Shown: positions 26,737-37,082, counted from the first letter of the stretch. The stretch is 64,000 nucleotides of DNA from Candidatus Leptovillus gracilis (GCA_016716065.1 JADJXA010000002.1:682001-746000), one strand, 5' to 3'. Numbers and translations: made by a program. The notes: a model not told the origin generated them from the letters alone.

Positions 26737-28056
26737 ATGCGACGTTTCCTGCTGATACAAATACTTCTCATTTTTGCCCTCTGGCTGACGGCCTGTGATT
26801 TCCTGCGCGGCAGCGCCGATGCGCCAGTGGCAACGGCCGTTGCCCTCACCCCCACACCGCCCCAACAGACGCCGGTTAGCCAGAACACGCCCAGTTTTGT
26901 CATCGCCCCCACCGTCACGCCGACCCGAAACTCCCTCATCATCTGGCTGCCGCCAGCCATTGCCTCGCGCACCGAAGCCGGCGCGGTCACCCTGTCTGAC
27001 CAACTGTTGGCCTTCAACAGCGCCCATCCTGACCTGGAAATCATCGTTGAACAAAAGCCGATCAACGGCCAGGGCGGGGCCTTAAACTATCTACGAACAG
27101 GGCGCAACATTGCCTCGACCATTTTGCCAGACCTGCTGGCCATCCCCACGACCCAATTGGCCGCCACCGCCAGCGAGGGACTCATATTCCCCATGGAGGA
27201 TTTTTTGGACCCGGCGCTGGCGGATCAATTGTTCCCGCTGGCTCGGACTTGGGCGTTTAACGCTAACCACCTGGTTGGCATTCCCTTTGTCCTGACAGAA
27301 ATGCTGCACCTGGAATACAGCAGCGTCATCACCGAACCCGTGCCGCTGGAATGGAGTGGGTTCATCTCCGACACCACCCGGCACATGGTTTTCCCGGCAG
27401 CCGGGGCTGATGGCGCGCGGTTGGCGCTGCAATTTTATCTGGCGGCCGACGGCCGTTTGACCAACGAAGCCGGACAACCTGGCCTGGAGCTAGAACCCTT
27501 GACCCTGGCTTTGCAGCAGTTGTACAACGGCCGTACCAACGGCTTCATCTTGCAGCAAAGCAGCAACATCAACACCCTGGCCGATGGCGCGCGCCTGGTA
27601 CAAGACGGCTCCACCGACTATGCCCTCACCTCCTCCGACGTTTTTTTGCAAAGCATCTCCGCCGGGTATGTCCCCCAATTTGCCGCCATCCCCGGCCTGG
27701 GTGAGCCGCTGCCGGTGCTGGTTAACGGCTGGGCCTGGGTCATCACCACCCCGGATGCGCAGAAAAAAGCGCTGGCCGCCGAGCTGATCGCCAGCCTGAC
27801 CACGCCGGAAAACTTAGGCAGTTGGAGCCAGCAGAGCCGGATTTTACCGGCTATGCCGGCGGCCTTTGCCGTCTGGCCAGACGACAATGTGTATGCCAAT
27901 TTCGCCCAAAACGAACTTCAGCGCGCCATTCCCATGCCGCTGTCTACCGCTAACATCATTATGCCAGCCCTGGAAAACGCCGTCTTCGACGTGGTCTCTT
28001 TGACCAAAACACCGGCCGTCGCCGCTGCCGAAGCGGTCGCCGCCGTCAGCCCGTGA
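26737..28056 (+). CDS. Extracellular solute-binding lipoprotein (family 1-like)
   Basis: The lipoprotein signal peptide with lipobox WLTAC (Cys about residue 20) is followed by a Thr/Pro-rich linker (VALTPTPPQQTPVSQNTP). The mature part reads as a type-I/maltose-type binding protein: SLIIWLPPAI start, FNSAHPDLEIIVEQKPI, LPDLLAIPTTQLAATASEGL, VNGWAWVITTPDAQKKALAA, ILPAMPAAFAVW. It should bind a sugar or similar solute outside the cell. The length is 439 residues. The gene is separated from glycerate kinase by 13 bases. No permease genes follow. Confidence 0.85.
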   Translation: MRRFLLIQILLIFALWLTACDFLRGSADAPVATAVALTPTPPQQTPVSQNTPSFVIAPTVTPTRNSLIIWLPPAIASRTEAGAVTLSDQLLAFNSAHPDLEIIVEQKPINGQGGALNYLRTGRNIASTILPDLLAIPTTQLAATASEGLIFPMEDFLDPALADQLFPLARTWAFNANHLVGIPFVLTEMLHLEYSSVITEPVPLEWSGFISDTTRHMVFPAAGADGARLALQFYLAADGRLTNEAGQPGLELEPLTLALQQLYNGRTNGFILQQSSNINTLADGARLVQDGSTDYALTSSDVFLQSISAGYVPQFAAIPGLGEPLPVLVNGWAWVITTPDAQKKALAAELIASLTTPENLGSWSQQSRILPAMPAAFAVWPDDNVYANFAQNELQRAIPMPLSTANIIMPALENAVFDVVSLTKTPAVAAAEAVAAVSP

Positions 28057-28069
28057 CACAAGGTCGCCC

Positions 28070-29413
28070 ATGTTCCCCCGCTATGAGGAGTATCGCCGCC
28101 ACGTTTTAGCATTATTCCAGGCTGCGTTAACGGCCGTAGACCCGGCAGCGGCCGTCCATGCCCACCTCCATCTTACGAGCCAGGCGCTCATCAGCGGCCC
28201 GCACCAGTATGATCTGGCTCAGGGACGCATCTTTTTGGTCAGCGTGGGCAAAGCGGCCGTGCCGATGGCCCAGGCCGCCAGCCAGGCGCTGGGCGCAGCG
28301 CTGCACGCCGGTATCGTCGTCGCCAAAACGCTGCCCGCTGAGCTGACCCTATCCCCAGACAAAATTGCCGTGTATACCGGCAGTCATCCCGTGCCCGGCC
28401 CAGACAGTTTGCGGGCAGCAGCGGCCGTACACACCCTGCTGCAAACCACCGCCGCCAACGATCTGGTCCTCTGCCTTATTTCCGGTGGAACGTCGGCGCT
28501 GCTCAGCCAACCGCTGGTGTCGCTGGCCGATTGGCAGGCGCTGAATCGGGCGCTGCTGGCTTCGGGCTGCGCCATAGAGGAATTTAACACTGTGCGCCGC
28601 CAGATGGACGCCGTCAAAGGGGGTGGGCTGCGCCGTTGGGCTGCGCCGGCCCGCTGCATCAGCCTGATTTTGAGTGATGTTGTGGGCAATCCACTGCCTG
28701 TTATCGGCAGCGGCCCGACGGTGGTGAGTGACGACACGCCGGCTGACGCCCTGGCGGTGTTGGCGCGTTATGGGGTGGCGGAGCGGCTGGACACGGCCGT
28801 TTACCAACGCATCCACGCCGCCCTCAGCCAGCAGCCGCCACCGCCCGCCGCTTTGCCGCCCGCGGCCCATGTCATCGTCGGCGATGCGCGGCAGGCGGCC
28901 CTGGCGGCGCAGAACCGCGCCGCCGAATTGGGCTTTACCGCGCAAATTCTGACGGCCCAGTTGGCCGGCGAAGCGCGCGAAGTGGGGCGCGTCGCCGCGG
29001 CCATCGCCAAAGACACGCCGCCCAACCACTGCTTCATCCTGGCGGGCGAAACGACGGTGACATTATCCGGCGCTGGCCTGGGCGGGCGCAATCTGGAAAC
29101 GGCGCTGGCGGCGGCTGTCGCCCTGGGTGGGCAGCCGCAAGTCGTCCTGTCCTCGCTGGCTACCGATGGCGAAGATGGCCCCACCGCGGCCGCCGGGGCG
29201 GTGGTGACGGGCGAAACGGCCGTCTACGCCCACCGCTGTCATCTCGACCCCGTTGCCCACCTACACCGCCACGACAGCTATCCTTTTTTCCAACAATTAG
29301 ACCAGCACACCGCCCACCGCACGCCAGCCTGTCTGGTGCAAACCGGCCCCACCGGGACCAATGTCAACGATCTTATCTTCATCTTGCGCTACCAGCCTTA
29401 CCTGACAAAGTGA
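28070..29413 (+). CDS. Glycerate 2-kinase (DUF4147/MOFRL family)
   Basis: Phosphorylates D-glycerate, usually to 2-phosphoglycerate, in glycerate/serine-cycle or hydroxypyruvate metabolism. The N-terminal DUF4147 domain includes FLVSVGKAAVPMAQAASQAL and LCLISGGTSALLSQPL. The C-terminal MOFRL domain contains CFILAGETTVTLSGAGLGGR and ATDGEDGPTAAAGAVV with the terminal ...GPTGTNVNDL. The length of 447 residues is normal. AAGGT precedes the ATG. It sits close behind a sugar-binding lipoprotein gene on the same strand. Confidence 0.93.
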   Translation: MFPRYEEYRRHVLALFQAALTAVDPAAAVHAHLHLTSQALISGPHQYDLAQGRIFLVSVGKAAVPMAQAASQALGAALHAGIVVAKTLPAELTLSPDKIAVYTGSHPVPGPDSLRAAAAVHTLLQTTAANDLVLCLISGGTSALLSQPLVSLADWQALNRALLASGCAIEEFNTVRRQMDAVKGGGLRRWAAPARCISLILSDVVGNPLPVIGSGPTVVSDDTPADALAVLARYGVAERLDTAVYQRIHAALSQQPPPPAALPPAAHVIVGDARQAALAAQNRAAELGFTAQILTAQLAGEAREVGRVAAAIAKDTPPNHCFILAGETTVTLSGAGLGGRNLETALAAAVALGGQPQVVLSSLATDGEDGPTAAAGAVVTGETAVYAHRCHLDPVAHLHRHDSYPFFQQLDQHTAHRTPACLVQTGPTGTNVNDLIFILRYQPYLTK

Positions 29414-29460
29414 CAGGGTGACATGGTATTCAAGTTTTCATTCCTGAGAGAGATTGCCCT

Positions 29461-32400
29461 GTGTATCCAGACGTTTACGTCGTTCGCGCTAAATTGATGC
29501 CGCCTTATCCGGCCAGACGGACGCTGGTGCGCGCCCGGCTGACGCAGCGCCTGCTGGAAGCGGCCGACTACCGGCTGACGGTGGTGCAGGCCGGGGCGGG
29601 TTATGGCAAAAGTACGGCGTTGGCGGCGTTAACGGCCGTTACCCCCCATCTCGTCTGGTATCACCTGGATGATGGCGACGTGGACCCGCTGCGGCTGCTG
29701 CTGCATTTGTATCATGGCTTTGCCGCTGCCCTGCCCGGGTTTGCCACCGCCCCGCTGACCTTTTTGCAAACGTGGGACCGCAGCAGCGCGCCGCTGCCCT
29801 GGGCAACGGCCGTAGACATGCTCAGCAACGCCCTGGCTGAATGCGATGCCCCGGCTGTTTTCCTGGTGCTGGACGATGTTCACCTGCTAGAAGCGGCCGG
29901 CGACGCTCTGCGCATTGTAGACCGGCTGATTGGACGCGCTCCGGCCAACCTGCACACGATTCTGGCAACCCGCTATCCACTGCGGCTGCCCTCCTGGCTG
30001 AACTGGCAAGTGCGCGGCGAGATGTTGGAAATTAACCAGGCGGAGATGGCCTTCACCCCCACTGAAATCCAGGCGCTTTTTCAGGAACAGTACCGCCTGG
30101 CATTGACGCCCGACCAGGTGGCGCAGTTGGCCGCTAAAAGCGAAGGGTGGGCCATCGCCTTGCAGTTGGTGTGGCAGCGCTGGCAAAGTGACGCCCAAAC
30201 CACGCTGCATGGGGCATTGGACCAACTATCTGGCTCTGGCAGCGATCTGTTTAGCTTTTTAGTACAGGAGGTGCTGGCGCAGCAAGCGCCAGACATTCAG
30301 GCGTTTTTGCGGCAAACGGCCGTACTGCGTGAAATGGACGCCGCTGCCTGTAACGCCTTACGCCAGGCCACCGACAGCGAACAAATCTTGCGTTACCTGC
30401 AAGAAACCAGCCTGTTCATCGCCAACACCGGCGATGGCCGGCTGCGTTACCACCATTTGCTGCGCGAACTGCTGCACAACCAACTAGACACGGCCGTCGC
30501 CCAAACCCTCCATCGGCGCGCCGCCGCCTATTACCACCAGCAGAACGATGAAGAGGCGACCATCCACCACCTGTTGGCGGCCGGCGATTTTGAAGAAACG
30601 GCCGTTATCCTCGACGATTCCGGCCGGCGTATGGTCCGCGCCGGTCGGCTGCATTTACTGGCAAGCTGGATTGGCAGCCTGCCTCCCGACGTGCTGGAAA
30701 TCCATCCCGCCTTGCTGGTTTGCCTGGGCGACGTGGCCCGGCTGCACAGCCGCTTCGACGAAGCCCTGGGCTGGTATCAGCAGGCCGAGACCCGCGCCCG
30801 CGCTTACGGCAATCTGCGCGAAGTAGGCCAGGCGCTGCGCGGCCAGGCCCGCGTCTACCTGGATACGGTCAACCCCAGCCAGGCGGAACAACTGCTGCAC
30901 GAAGCGATGCGCATCACCGATGGCCTGGAAGACCGCGAAAGCCGCGCTCGCCTGTTGGAACTGCTGGCCGAAAATATGCTCAACCTGGGTCACATGGAAG
31001 AATCGGAAGCATATCGCCAACAGGCGCGCGATTTACGCCAGGAGGGGCCGGCCGAGGCGGAATTGTCTATGCGCGTGCTGCTGCGTACTGGCCGGTTGGC
31101 CGAAGTGCGCCAACTGTTGCAAGAGCGCGTCCGCCAGGAACAGCAAGAGCCGGTGCTGCGTCCCCGCGCCCATCGAGAGACGCCGCTGCTGCTCTCGTTG
31201 GTCCTGGCGTTTCAGGGCGAGCAAGAACAAGCTCATGCGTTTGCCGTTCAGGGGATGCAGCGGGGGCAAATGCTGCAATCGCCATTTATTACGGCCGTTG
31301 GCCACATGCGCCAGGGACACGCCTGGCTGCTGCAAAAAGACGAACAAGGCTACGAAGAGGCGTTCCGCTGTTTTCAACAGAGCATCGCCATCAGCGAGAC
31401 GTTGATGGTTCCGCGTCTGAAAGTGGAATCGTATTGGGGTATTTGCCAGGTACATGGCTTTCGCGGCCACCTGGCCGAAGCTGCCCATGCCGCCGATCAG
31501 GGCATTGCCATCGCCCAAAGCGCCGGTGATGAATGGATCGAAGCACTCATTCGCCTGTCGTTGGGCGCGAGTTATGCCCTGGCCGACCAGATGACCGACG
31601 CCAACCGCGAACTGGCGGAGGCCCTGTTAGCCCTACGCGAATGCAGCGATACACACGGCGAGGCGCTGGCTTTGCTGTGGCACTGCCTGGTCTGGCATCG
31701 CCAGGAAGCGACCAAACTGCTGCTGCCTGCTCTGGCCGATTTGCTGCGTCTGACCCGCGTGTATGGCTACGATTATCTCTTTACGCGCCGCACCATTGTG
31801 GGGCCGCCAGATACGCGCGCCCTGGTTCCGCTGCTGCTGGCGGCCCGCGACGCCGACATCGAAGCGACTTACGCCCAGAATTTGCTGAAACAATTGGGAT
31901 TGTCTGCCCTGACGCTGCATCCGGGCTACCAACTGCGTCTGCAAACATTGGGGCAGTTTGTTGTCTGGCGCGGTGCGGAATTGGTGACGACGCGCGATTG
32001 GCAGCGCAAGGCGGCGCGCCAATTGTTGCAGCTTTTGTTGGCCCACCGGCGCGATGTGTTAGACCGGGACCAGATTGTTGATTTGTTGTGGCCGGAGTTG
32101 GATGCGGAAAACGGCCGTCGCAATCTCAAAATTGCTTTTAACGCGCTGTGCCAGGCGCTTGAACCGCGGCGTCCGGCGCGCGCGCCATCGGCGTTTGTCT
32201 TGCGCGACGGCGCGCTTTATGGTTTGCGCCCGGAAGCGGATGTGTGGCTGGACGTGGCTGCCTTTGAAGAAGCTGCGGCCGCCGGCGACGCCTGCCTGGA
32301 AACGGATGTCGCCCAAGCCATTCATGCTTACCGCCAGGCGCTTCGCTTGTACCAGGGTGATTTTCTGAGTGAATGCCGCTATGAGGAATGGTGCAGTGAG

Positions 32401-32691
32401 GAGCGCGAACGGCTCATCGCCCTCTATTTGCGGTCGGCTGACCGGCTGGCGCAGGCATTAGCCAACGCCGCGCTGTGGGAAGAGGTTATTCAGGTGTGCC
32501 AGGTGATTCTGGCTCAGGACAACTGCTGGGAGCAGGCTTACCGGCTGATCATGTTGGCCTACCAGCATCTGGGTAATCGGGCGCAGGCGCTGCGCGCTTA
32601 TCATCGTTGTGTGGATTGTTTGCAAAGGGAACTGGGGGTGCAGCCAACGGCCGTTACCACCGACCTGTATCATCACCTGCTTGCCACCTGA
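29461..32691 (+). CDS. MalT/BTAD-type transcriptional regulator (STAND ATPase + TPR + winged helix)
   Basis: A large signal-integrating transcription activator. The N-terminal STAND-type ATPase has Walker A GAGYGKST (45-52) and Walker B VFLVLDDVHLL (about 134-144), with the LLATRYPLRLPSW-like sensor. The middle (about 390-800) is a helical, TPR-like superhelix. Near residue 820 an OmpR/SARP-type winged helix begins (LRLQTLGQFVVWRGAELVTT, DRDQIVDLLWPELD). It is followed by a BTAD domain to the end (YRQALRLYQGDFLSECRYEE, RLIMLAYQHLGNRAQALRAY). The regulator likely senses a ligand or partner with the TPR part and binds DNA with the C-terminal part. The start is GTG at 29461. The target is unknown. 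Confidence 0.9.
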   Translation: MYPDVYVVRAKLMPPYPARRTLVRARLTQRLLEAADYRLTVVQAGAGYGKSTALAALTAVTPHLVWYHLDDGDVDPLRLLLHLYHGFAAALPGFATAPLTFLQTWDRSSAPLPWATAVDMLSNALAECDAPAVFLVLDDVHLLEAAGDALRIVDRLIGRAPANLHTILATRYPLRLPSWLNWQVRGEMLEINQAEMAFTPTEIQALFQEQYRLALTPDQVAQLAAKSEGWAIALQLVWQRWQSDAQTTLHGALDQLSGSGSDLFSFLVQEVLAQQAPDIQAFLRQTAVLREMDAAACNALRQATDSEQILRYLQETSLFIANTGDGRLRYHHLLRELLHNQLDTAVAQTLHRRAAAYYHQQNDEEATIHHLLAAGDFEETAVILDDSGRRMVRAGRLHLLASWIGSLPPDVLEIHPALLVCLGDVARLHSRFDEALGWYQQAETRARAYGNLREVGQALRGQARVYLDTVNPSQAEQLLHEAMRITDGLEDRESRARLLELLAENMLNLGHMEESEAYRQQARDLRQEGPAEAELSMRVLLRTGRLAEVRQLLQERVRQEQQEPVLRPRAHRETPLLLSLVLAFQGEQEQAHAFAVQGMQRGQMLQSPFITAVGHMRQGHAWLLQKDEQGYEEAFRCFQQSIAISETLMVPRLKVESYWGICQVHGFRGHLAEAAHAADQGIAIAQSAGDEWIEALIRLSLGASYALADQMTDANRELAEALLALRECSDTHGEALALLWHCLVWHRQEATKLLLPALADLLRLTRVYGYDYLFTRRTIVGPPDTRALVPLLLAARDADIEATYAQNLLKQLGLSALTLHPGYQLRLQTLGQFVVWRGAELVTTRDWQRKAARQLLQLLLAHRRDVLDRDQIVDLLWPELDAENGRRNLKIAFNALCQALEPRRPARAPSAFVLRDGALYGLRPEADVWLDVAAFEEAAAAGDACLETDVAQAIHAYRQALRLYQGDFLSECRYEEWCSEERERLIALYLRSADRLAQALANAALWEEVIQVCQVILAQDNCWEQAYRLIMLAYQHLGNRAQALRAYHRCVDCLQRELGVQPTAVTTDLYHHLLAT

Positions 32692-32718
32692 TCGCTCACT
32701 GGCAGGTTGTCGGAAAAG

Positions 32719-32816
32719 TAGAAATGGATACGCGGATGACACGGATTTAACGGATTTACACCGATTTTCTGGTGATTTATCCGTAAAAATCCGTCAAATC
32801 CGTTCAATCCGTGTAC
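32719..32816. repeat. Tandem-word inverted repeat (CGGATT/ATCCGT-type), copy 2
   Basis: Words ACGGATTTA and CGGATTTAC form the left arm, and AATCCGTC, AATCCGTTC and AATCCGTG form the right arm. It aligns over nearly its whole length with 17833-17925 at about 80% identity. It follows the regulator stop codon by 27 bases. Confidence 0.8.
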
Positions 32817-32875
32817 CTACCCTGAGTTCTTCGACAGCCTGCTGGAGATGTCAGGTTCGCCAATCATGGAGACAC

Positions 32876-34909
32876 ATGAAACGCTTACACGGACAACATC
32901 CCCTGATTCGCATTTTCATCATCTGGCTGATTGAAGCGGTGGCCCTGCTGCTGCTTAATCTGCTGATGACCGGGTTGCAGGTTGACACCGTGGCCGCCGC
33001 CTTTGTGGCCGTGGCGGCCATTGGTTTGCTCAACGCGCTGCTCTGGCCGCTGCTGAGTTATCTGATTCTGCCCTTTGCCGTGCTGACGTTGGGGTTGGCG
33101 GCGCTGGCTCTGAACGGGGTGATTATCCTGCTGGCGGCTGATCTGGTGGATGGCTTTGCGGTGGATAGCCTGGGGTCGGCGGTGTTGGCGGCGTTGGGGT
33201 TAACGGCCGTAAACACCATCGCCAGTTCCCTGCTGACCATAGACGACGACAGCTCGTGGTATCGCAACGTCGTCCGGCGGCGGGTTAAGCGGATGGCGCG
33301 CCCGGTAAAAAGCGACGTGCCTGGCTTTCTGTTTTTGGAGATAGATGGTCTGGCCCGGCCGGTGCTGGAAAAGGCGATGCGTGATGGCTACGCCCCAACC
33401 CTGAAACAGTGGATTGAAGAGGGCAATCATGTATTGACGGAGTGGGAAACAGACCTCTCTTCGCAAACTTCGGCCGGTCAGGCTGGTATTTTACACGGCA
33501 ACAACCACAACATCCCCGCGTTTCGTTGGTACGACCGCCAGCGCAAAGAAGTGATCTCCTCCAGCAGCCCGCGCGAGGTGGCGCGCCTGGAACAGGTTCA
33601 CTCTGATGGCAACGGCCTGCTGGTGGACCAGGGGGCCAGCCGGGGTAATCTGCTGTCTGGCGACGCGCCCATCGTCAGCATGACCGCCAGCACCATGAAA
33701 GACCTGTCGCGCCTACATCTGACCGATTTTTACGCTTACTTTGTCAATCCCTACAACCTGACGCGCACCCTGCTCCTGATGGTGTGGGATTTGATGTTGG
33801 AAAAATGGCAGTTCTGGCAGGCGCGGCGCAATAATGTGTATCCGATTTTGGATAAGCAGAAGCGTGGCGGCAAATACCCACTGCTGCGCGTGTTTACCAC
33901 CGTCATCATGCGCGAATTGAACATTTATACCCTGATTGGCGACATGTATGCCGGGGTCTCTTCCGCGTATGCCACATTTGTGGGCTACGACGAGGTGGCC
34001 CATCATTCGGGTGTGGAATCGGTGGATGCGTTGGATACGCTGCGGAAGTTGGACCGCCAGTTTGCCCGTTTGCAGAGCGCGGCGGAGGATGCGCCACGGC
34101 CGTATCATCTGGTTGTCCTGGCTGATCACGGCCAGAGCGGTGGGGCGACGTTTAAGCAGCGGTATGGCCTCGATTTGCAGCAGTTGGTGCAGCAGTCCGC
34201 CCAGGCATTTCGCGTTCAGGGCATCATGGAAAGTAACGAAGCCTGGGGGCACGTGAATGTGTTGGTGAACGATGCTATCCGCAATGATAAACGCTCTAGC
34301 AAAGCGCTGAAGCGGGTGACGCAAAGCCAGACCGACGGTGATGGGGTGAACCTGGGGCCAGATGAGGAAGATGAAGAACTGGCGGCAGACGCGCAAATTT
34401 TGGTGTTGGCATCGGGCAATTTGGGGTTGGTCTATGGGACCCGGTTGGAAAAACGGGCGACTCTGGAACAGATTGAGAGCATTTACCCTGGTTTATTGGC
34501 CGGCCTGGCGCAGCATGAAGGGGTGGGTTGGCTGATGGTGCATTCAGCGGAGCATGGGCCGGTGGTGATTGGGCAGAACGGCCGTTACTATCTCGCCACC
34601 GACCACATTGAAGGCGAAAACCCACTGACCGGCTTTGGTCTCCATGCCGCCGACCATTTGCGCCGCTACGACGAATTTCCCGACGCGCCGGACATTTACC
34701 TGAACAGCTTTTATGATGCGGCAAGCAATGAAGTGGCGGCGTTTGAGGAGTTGATTGGTTGTCATGGCGGGTTGGGGGGGTATCAGACACGGCCGTTTCT
34801 GCTGTACCCCTCTGAGCTAGAACTGACCGAGCCGCATCTGGTGGGGGCAGCGGCCGTTTACCGGCAGTTAAAGACGTGGTTGCAGCAGGTGCAGGGGGCG
34901 GGGGAATAG
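32876..34909 (+). CDS. Holin-like membrane domain fused to alkaline-phosphatase-superfamily domain
   Basis: The first about 120 residues hold four membrane helices (IRIFIIWLIEAVALLLLNLL, VTAAFVAVAAIGLLNALLWP-like, LPFAVLTLGLAALALNGVII), matching the 4-TMS phage-holin-like superfamily IV seen in chromosomal proteins. From about 145 comes a phosphodiesterase/phosphatase-type domain. It has FLFLEIDGLARPVLEKAMRD, an SSQTSAGQAGILHGNNHNIP nucleophile region, FVGYDEVAHHSG, and VLADHGQSGG with the metal-binding Asp-His. The start at 32876 has GGAG upstream and gives 677 residues. It probably degrades or modifies a surface or lipid-linked phosphoester on the outer face. It is not a phage gene. Confidence 0.8.
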   Translation: MKRLHGQHPLIRIFIIWLIEAVALLLLNLLMTGLQVDTVAAAFVAVAAIGLLNALLWPLLSYLILPFAVLTLGLAALALNGVIILLAADLVDGFAVDSLGSAVLAALGLTAVNTIASSLLTIDDDSSWYRNVVRRRVKRMARPVKSDVPGFLFLEIDGLARPVLEKAMRDGYAPTLKQWIEEGNHVLTEWETDLSSQTSAGQAGILHGNNHNIPAFRWYDRQRKEVISSSSPREVARLEQVHSDGNGLLVDQGASRGNLLSGDAPIVSMTASTMKDLSRLHLTDFYAYFVNPYNLTRTLLLMVWDLMLEKWQFWQARRNNVYPILDKQKRGGKYPLLRVFTTVIMRELNIYTLIGDMYAGVSSAYATFVGYDEVAHHSGVESVDALDTLRKLDRQFARLQSAAEDAPRPYHLVVLADHGQSGGATFKQRYGLDLQQLVQQSAQAFRVQGIMESNEAWGHVNVLVNDAIRNDKRSSKALKRVTQSQTDGDGVNLGPDEEDEELAADAQILVLASGNLGLVYGTRLEKRATLEQIESIYPGLLAGLAQHEGVGWLMVHSAEHGPVVIGQNGRYYLATDHIEGENPLTGFGLHAADHLRRYDEFPDAPDIYLNSFYDAASNEVAAFEELIGCHGGLGGYQTRPFLLYPSELELTEPHLVGAAAVYRQLKTWLQQVQGAGE

Positions 34910-34923
34910 TGAATGGGAGGGGT

Positions 34924-34993
34924 TGTTCAGTATTCAGTGTTCAGTGCGTGTTTTAGAGGTAACACGACTGAACACTGAACACTGGTCACTGAT
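34924..34993. repeat. Tandem-word inverted repeat (TTCAGTG-type) with shared loop
   Basis: TTCAGTATTCAGTGTTCAGTG (34926-34946) faces CACTGAACACTG words (34964-34990). The loop contains AGAGGTAAC (34955-34963), the complement of the GTTACCTCT loop of the element at 52318. It lies between convergent genes. Confidence 0.75.
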
Positions 34994-34998
34994 TACGG

Positions 34999-37036
34999 CT
35001 AGAGTAGTAGTTCAAGACGGCCGTACACATCCGGTTGATTCACGATCTGGGCGGTGTGGTAGGTCTGACTGAACTCTTCCAGGTTTAATTGGCGTAACAC
35101 AGCATCGGCGGCCACGTCGGCGGGCAGCAAGCTTTGAAAGCGACCCATCTCCAGCCAGTTCGCCAGCATCTCGACCCGTTTACGCGCTGCTTTGTGGATG
35201 GTCCTGGCGTCGCTGGGTGGCAGTTGCGCCAGAGGTTGGTGGACGTACAGACAATATTCATTGACCGATTCGGCGGCTACGCCTTGCGCCAGGAGAACGG
35301 CCGTCAGTACTTCCCCCCACCACCGACCCCCAAAAATGAAACAAGAACAGGCCCGGCGTTTGCGGCAGCGCGGCCATCTCGCCGGCCGCCACTCCCAACG
35401 AATGGGCGACGGCTTGCGTCACATCGAAGGGGATGGCAGCGAAGGATTTGCGCTGGCGCAGGATGTCGGCGGGTGGCTGGTCGGGCACGGCCGTTAAGCC
35501 AAACCGATACCGCTCCACCCAAACCACCTGCATCGAACGGCCGCCAAACAGCAAAATTGTGCCCGGCGGGTACGATTGGCCGGTGTGGGCGATGGTCCGG
35601 CCGGTGTGGGCGTCTACGGCCGTGATGCCGCCCACGTCGCCGCCGATGTTGCTGTAAATTTCGTGCTGGTCCAGCAGTACATTCAGCTTCTCGTCGGGCT
35701 TCCATTCACCCGGTCGGCCAGGCTGCAAATAGCCGCTCAACGCCAGGTAAGACACAATCTTACGGACGTCTTCGCTGGTCACTTCCGGCGGGGCGATCCG
35801 GCGTACGTCGGCCAGACGCACGCTGCCGGTGGGGCTTTGCCGGAGCAGGCTGAAGATTTGCTGCACCAGGACGGACGGGCGAAAAGCAGTTTGCCATTGA
35901 CGATTGACCATGAATGATTGGCGATTCTCCGCCAACTGCAACAGCGCCTCAAACCGCGCCCATTCGCCGGGGGATTTGGGCATACAGAGGACGGGCGTTT
36001 GCGCGGCGCGGCGGCTGCCCCGGCCCACGCGCTGCGTAAAGGCGTTGACATTGGGCGGCGCGCCGAGCAGCACCACATCGTCCACGCTGCCGATGTCTAT
36101 GCCCAGTTCCAGGGTGGAGGTGGCCACGCAGATGGCGACAGCGGCCTGGGCAAAGCGTTCTTCCGTCTCGCGGCGCATGGCCGCGTCCAGATTGCTATAG
36201 TGAACGAAGATGTCGGCGTGATGAGGCAGGGCGTGGCGCAGGGCAACGGCCGTTTGCTCCACCTCGTCCCGTGAATTGCAGAAGATGAGAGATTTGCGTG
36301 ACGGCCGTTCACGCAGCGCCTGCACCAACTCCCGCAAATCATACAACGGCGCAATCTCCGCCACGATTTCCCGCCCACCCGGCACGGCCACAATCGTCCC
36401 ATTGCGCAAGTAGCGTCGGCTCACGCCCGCCGGGTCCGGCACAGTGGCCGACAAGGCCACCCGCTGCGCCGATTCCACGTCTGGCCGGGCATACTGCCGG
36501 ATGCGCTCGATGCGCGGCAGCAGGCAGCGCACATGGTCCCCGCGCGGCGTATTGTCGAACAGGTGAATTTCGTCCAAAACGATGGCCTGCACATTGGCAA
36601 AGGTTTTGGGGGTGCGGGTCAGCAGGGAATCAGCCGATTCCGGGGTGGTGATGAGGACAGCCGGTAACGTCACGCCGGGCTGCGCGTCGCCGGTTTTCAT
36701 GCCCAGGCGGACGCCGGTATCGGCCAGCGCCGGTTGCAGGCGATTGTACAAGTCGCGCACCAACGCCCGCGTGGGGCAAATGTAGAGAATCGTCAGGGGC
36801 GCGTGCAGGTTGGTCCAGAGGCGCTCCAACAGCGGAGCAATAACGGCTTCCGTTTTGCCGGAAGCCGTGGCGGCGATGACGAGAACGTCGTTCCCATCCA
36901 GGATGGGCGGAATGGCCTGGTGTTGGATGGGGGTGAAACGGCCGTGCCGGGCAAAAAACAACGGCCAGGTGTGGAGAATACGCGCTTTAACCTGCTCTTG
37001 GGAAAACCCATGCATCATTTGACTTTCATCAATCAT
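34999..37036 (-). CDS. Lhr-like DEAD/DEAH helicase, frameshifted near the C-terminus
   Basis: A superfamily 2 ATP-dependent helicase with motif I ATASGKTE (56-63), motif II LDEIHLF, motif III ALSATV, and motif VI QRVGRGSR. The open frame from 37036 ends at 35258, but the last residues (GSVVGGSTDGRSPGARRSRR) look wrong. In the neighbouring frame the sequence continues as LTAVLLAQGVAAESVNEYCL and runs cleanly to a stop at 34999-35001. Removing one base in the C-run at about 35327-35331 (plus strand) restores FWGRWWGEVLTAVLLA, close to the Lhr family block FxGR...E. So either a real frameshift or a homopolymer sequencing error is present. It resembles BrxHI-type helicases and forms a possible system with the ATPase genes at 38945-41737. 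Confidence 0.75.
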
Positions 37037-37064
37037 AAATTGTATAATATAGCTAAATTAGCTA
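37019..37064 (+). promoter_or_regulatory. Promoter and operator-like palindrome of the Phd/YefM gene
   Basis: TTGACT (37019-37024) and TATAAT (37043-37048) are 18 bases apart. Directly after lies TAGCTA-AAT-TAGCTA (37050-37064), an operator-like repeat where an autoregulating antitoxin could bind. The -35 overlaps the helicase start codon region on the other strand. Confidence 0.6.
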
Positions 37065-37082
37065 ATTCTGTAAACAATTCTT

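Noticed and set aside
32876..33240. Prophage remnant, because of the holin-like helices
   Set aside because: The helices are fused to a chromosomal phosphatase domain, and no phage genes surround it.
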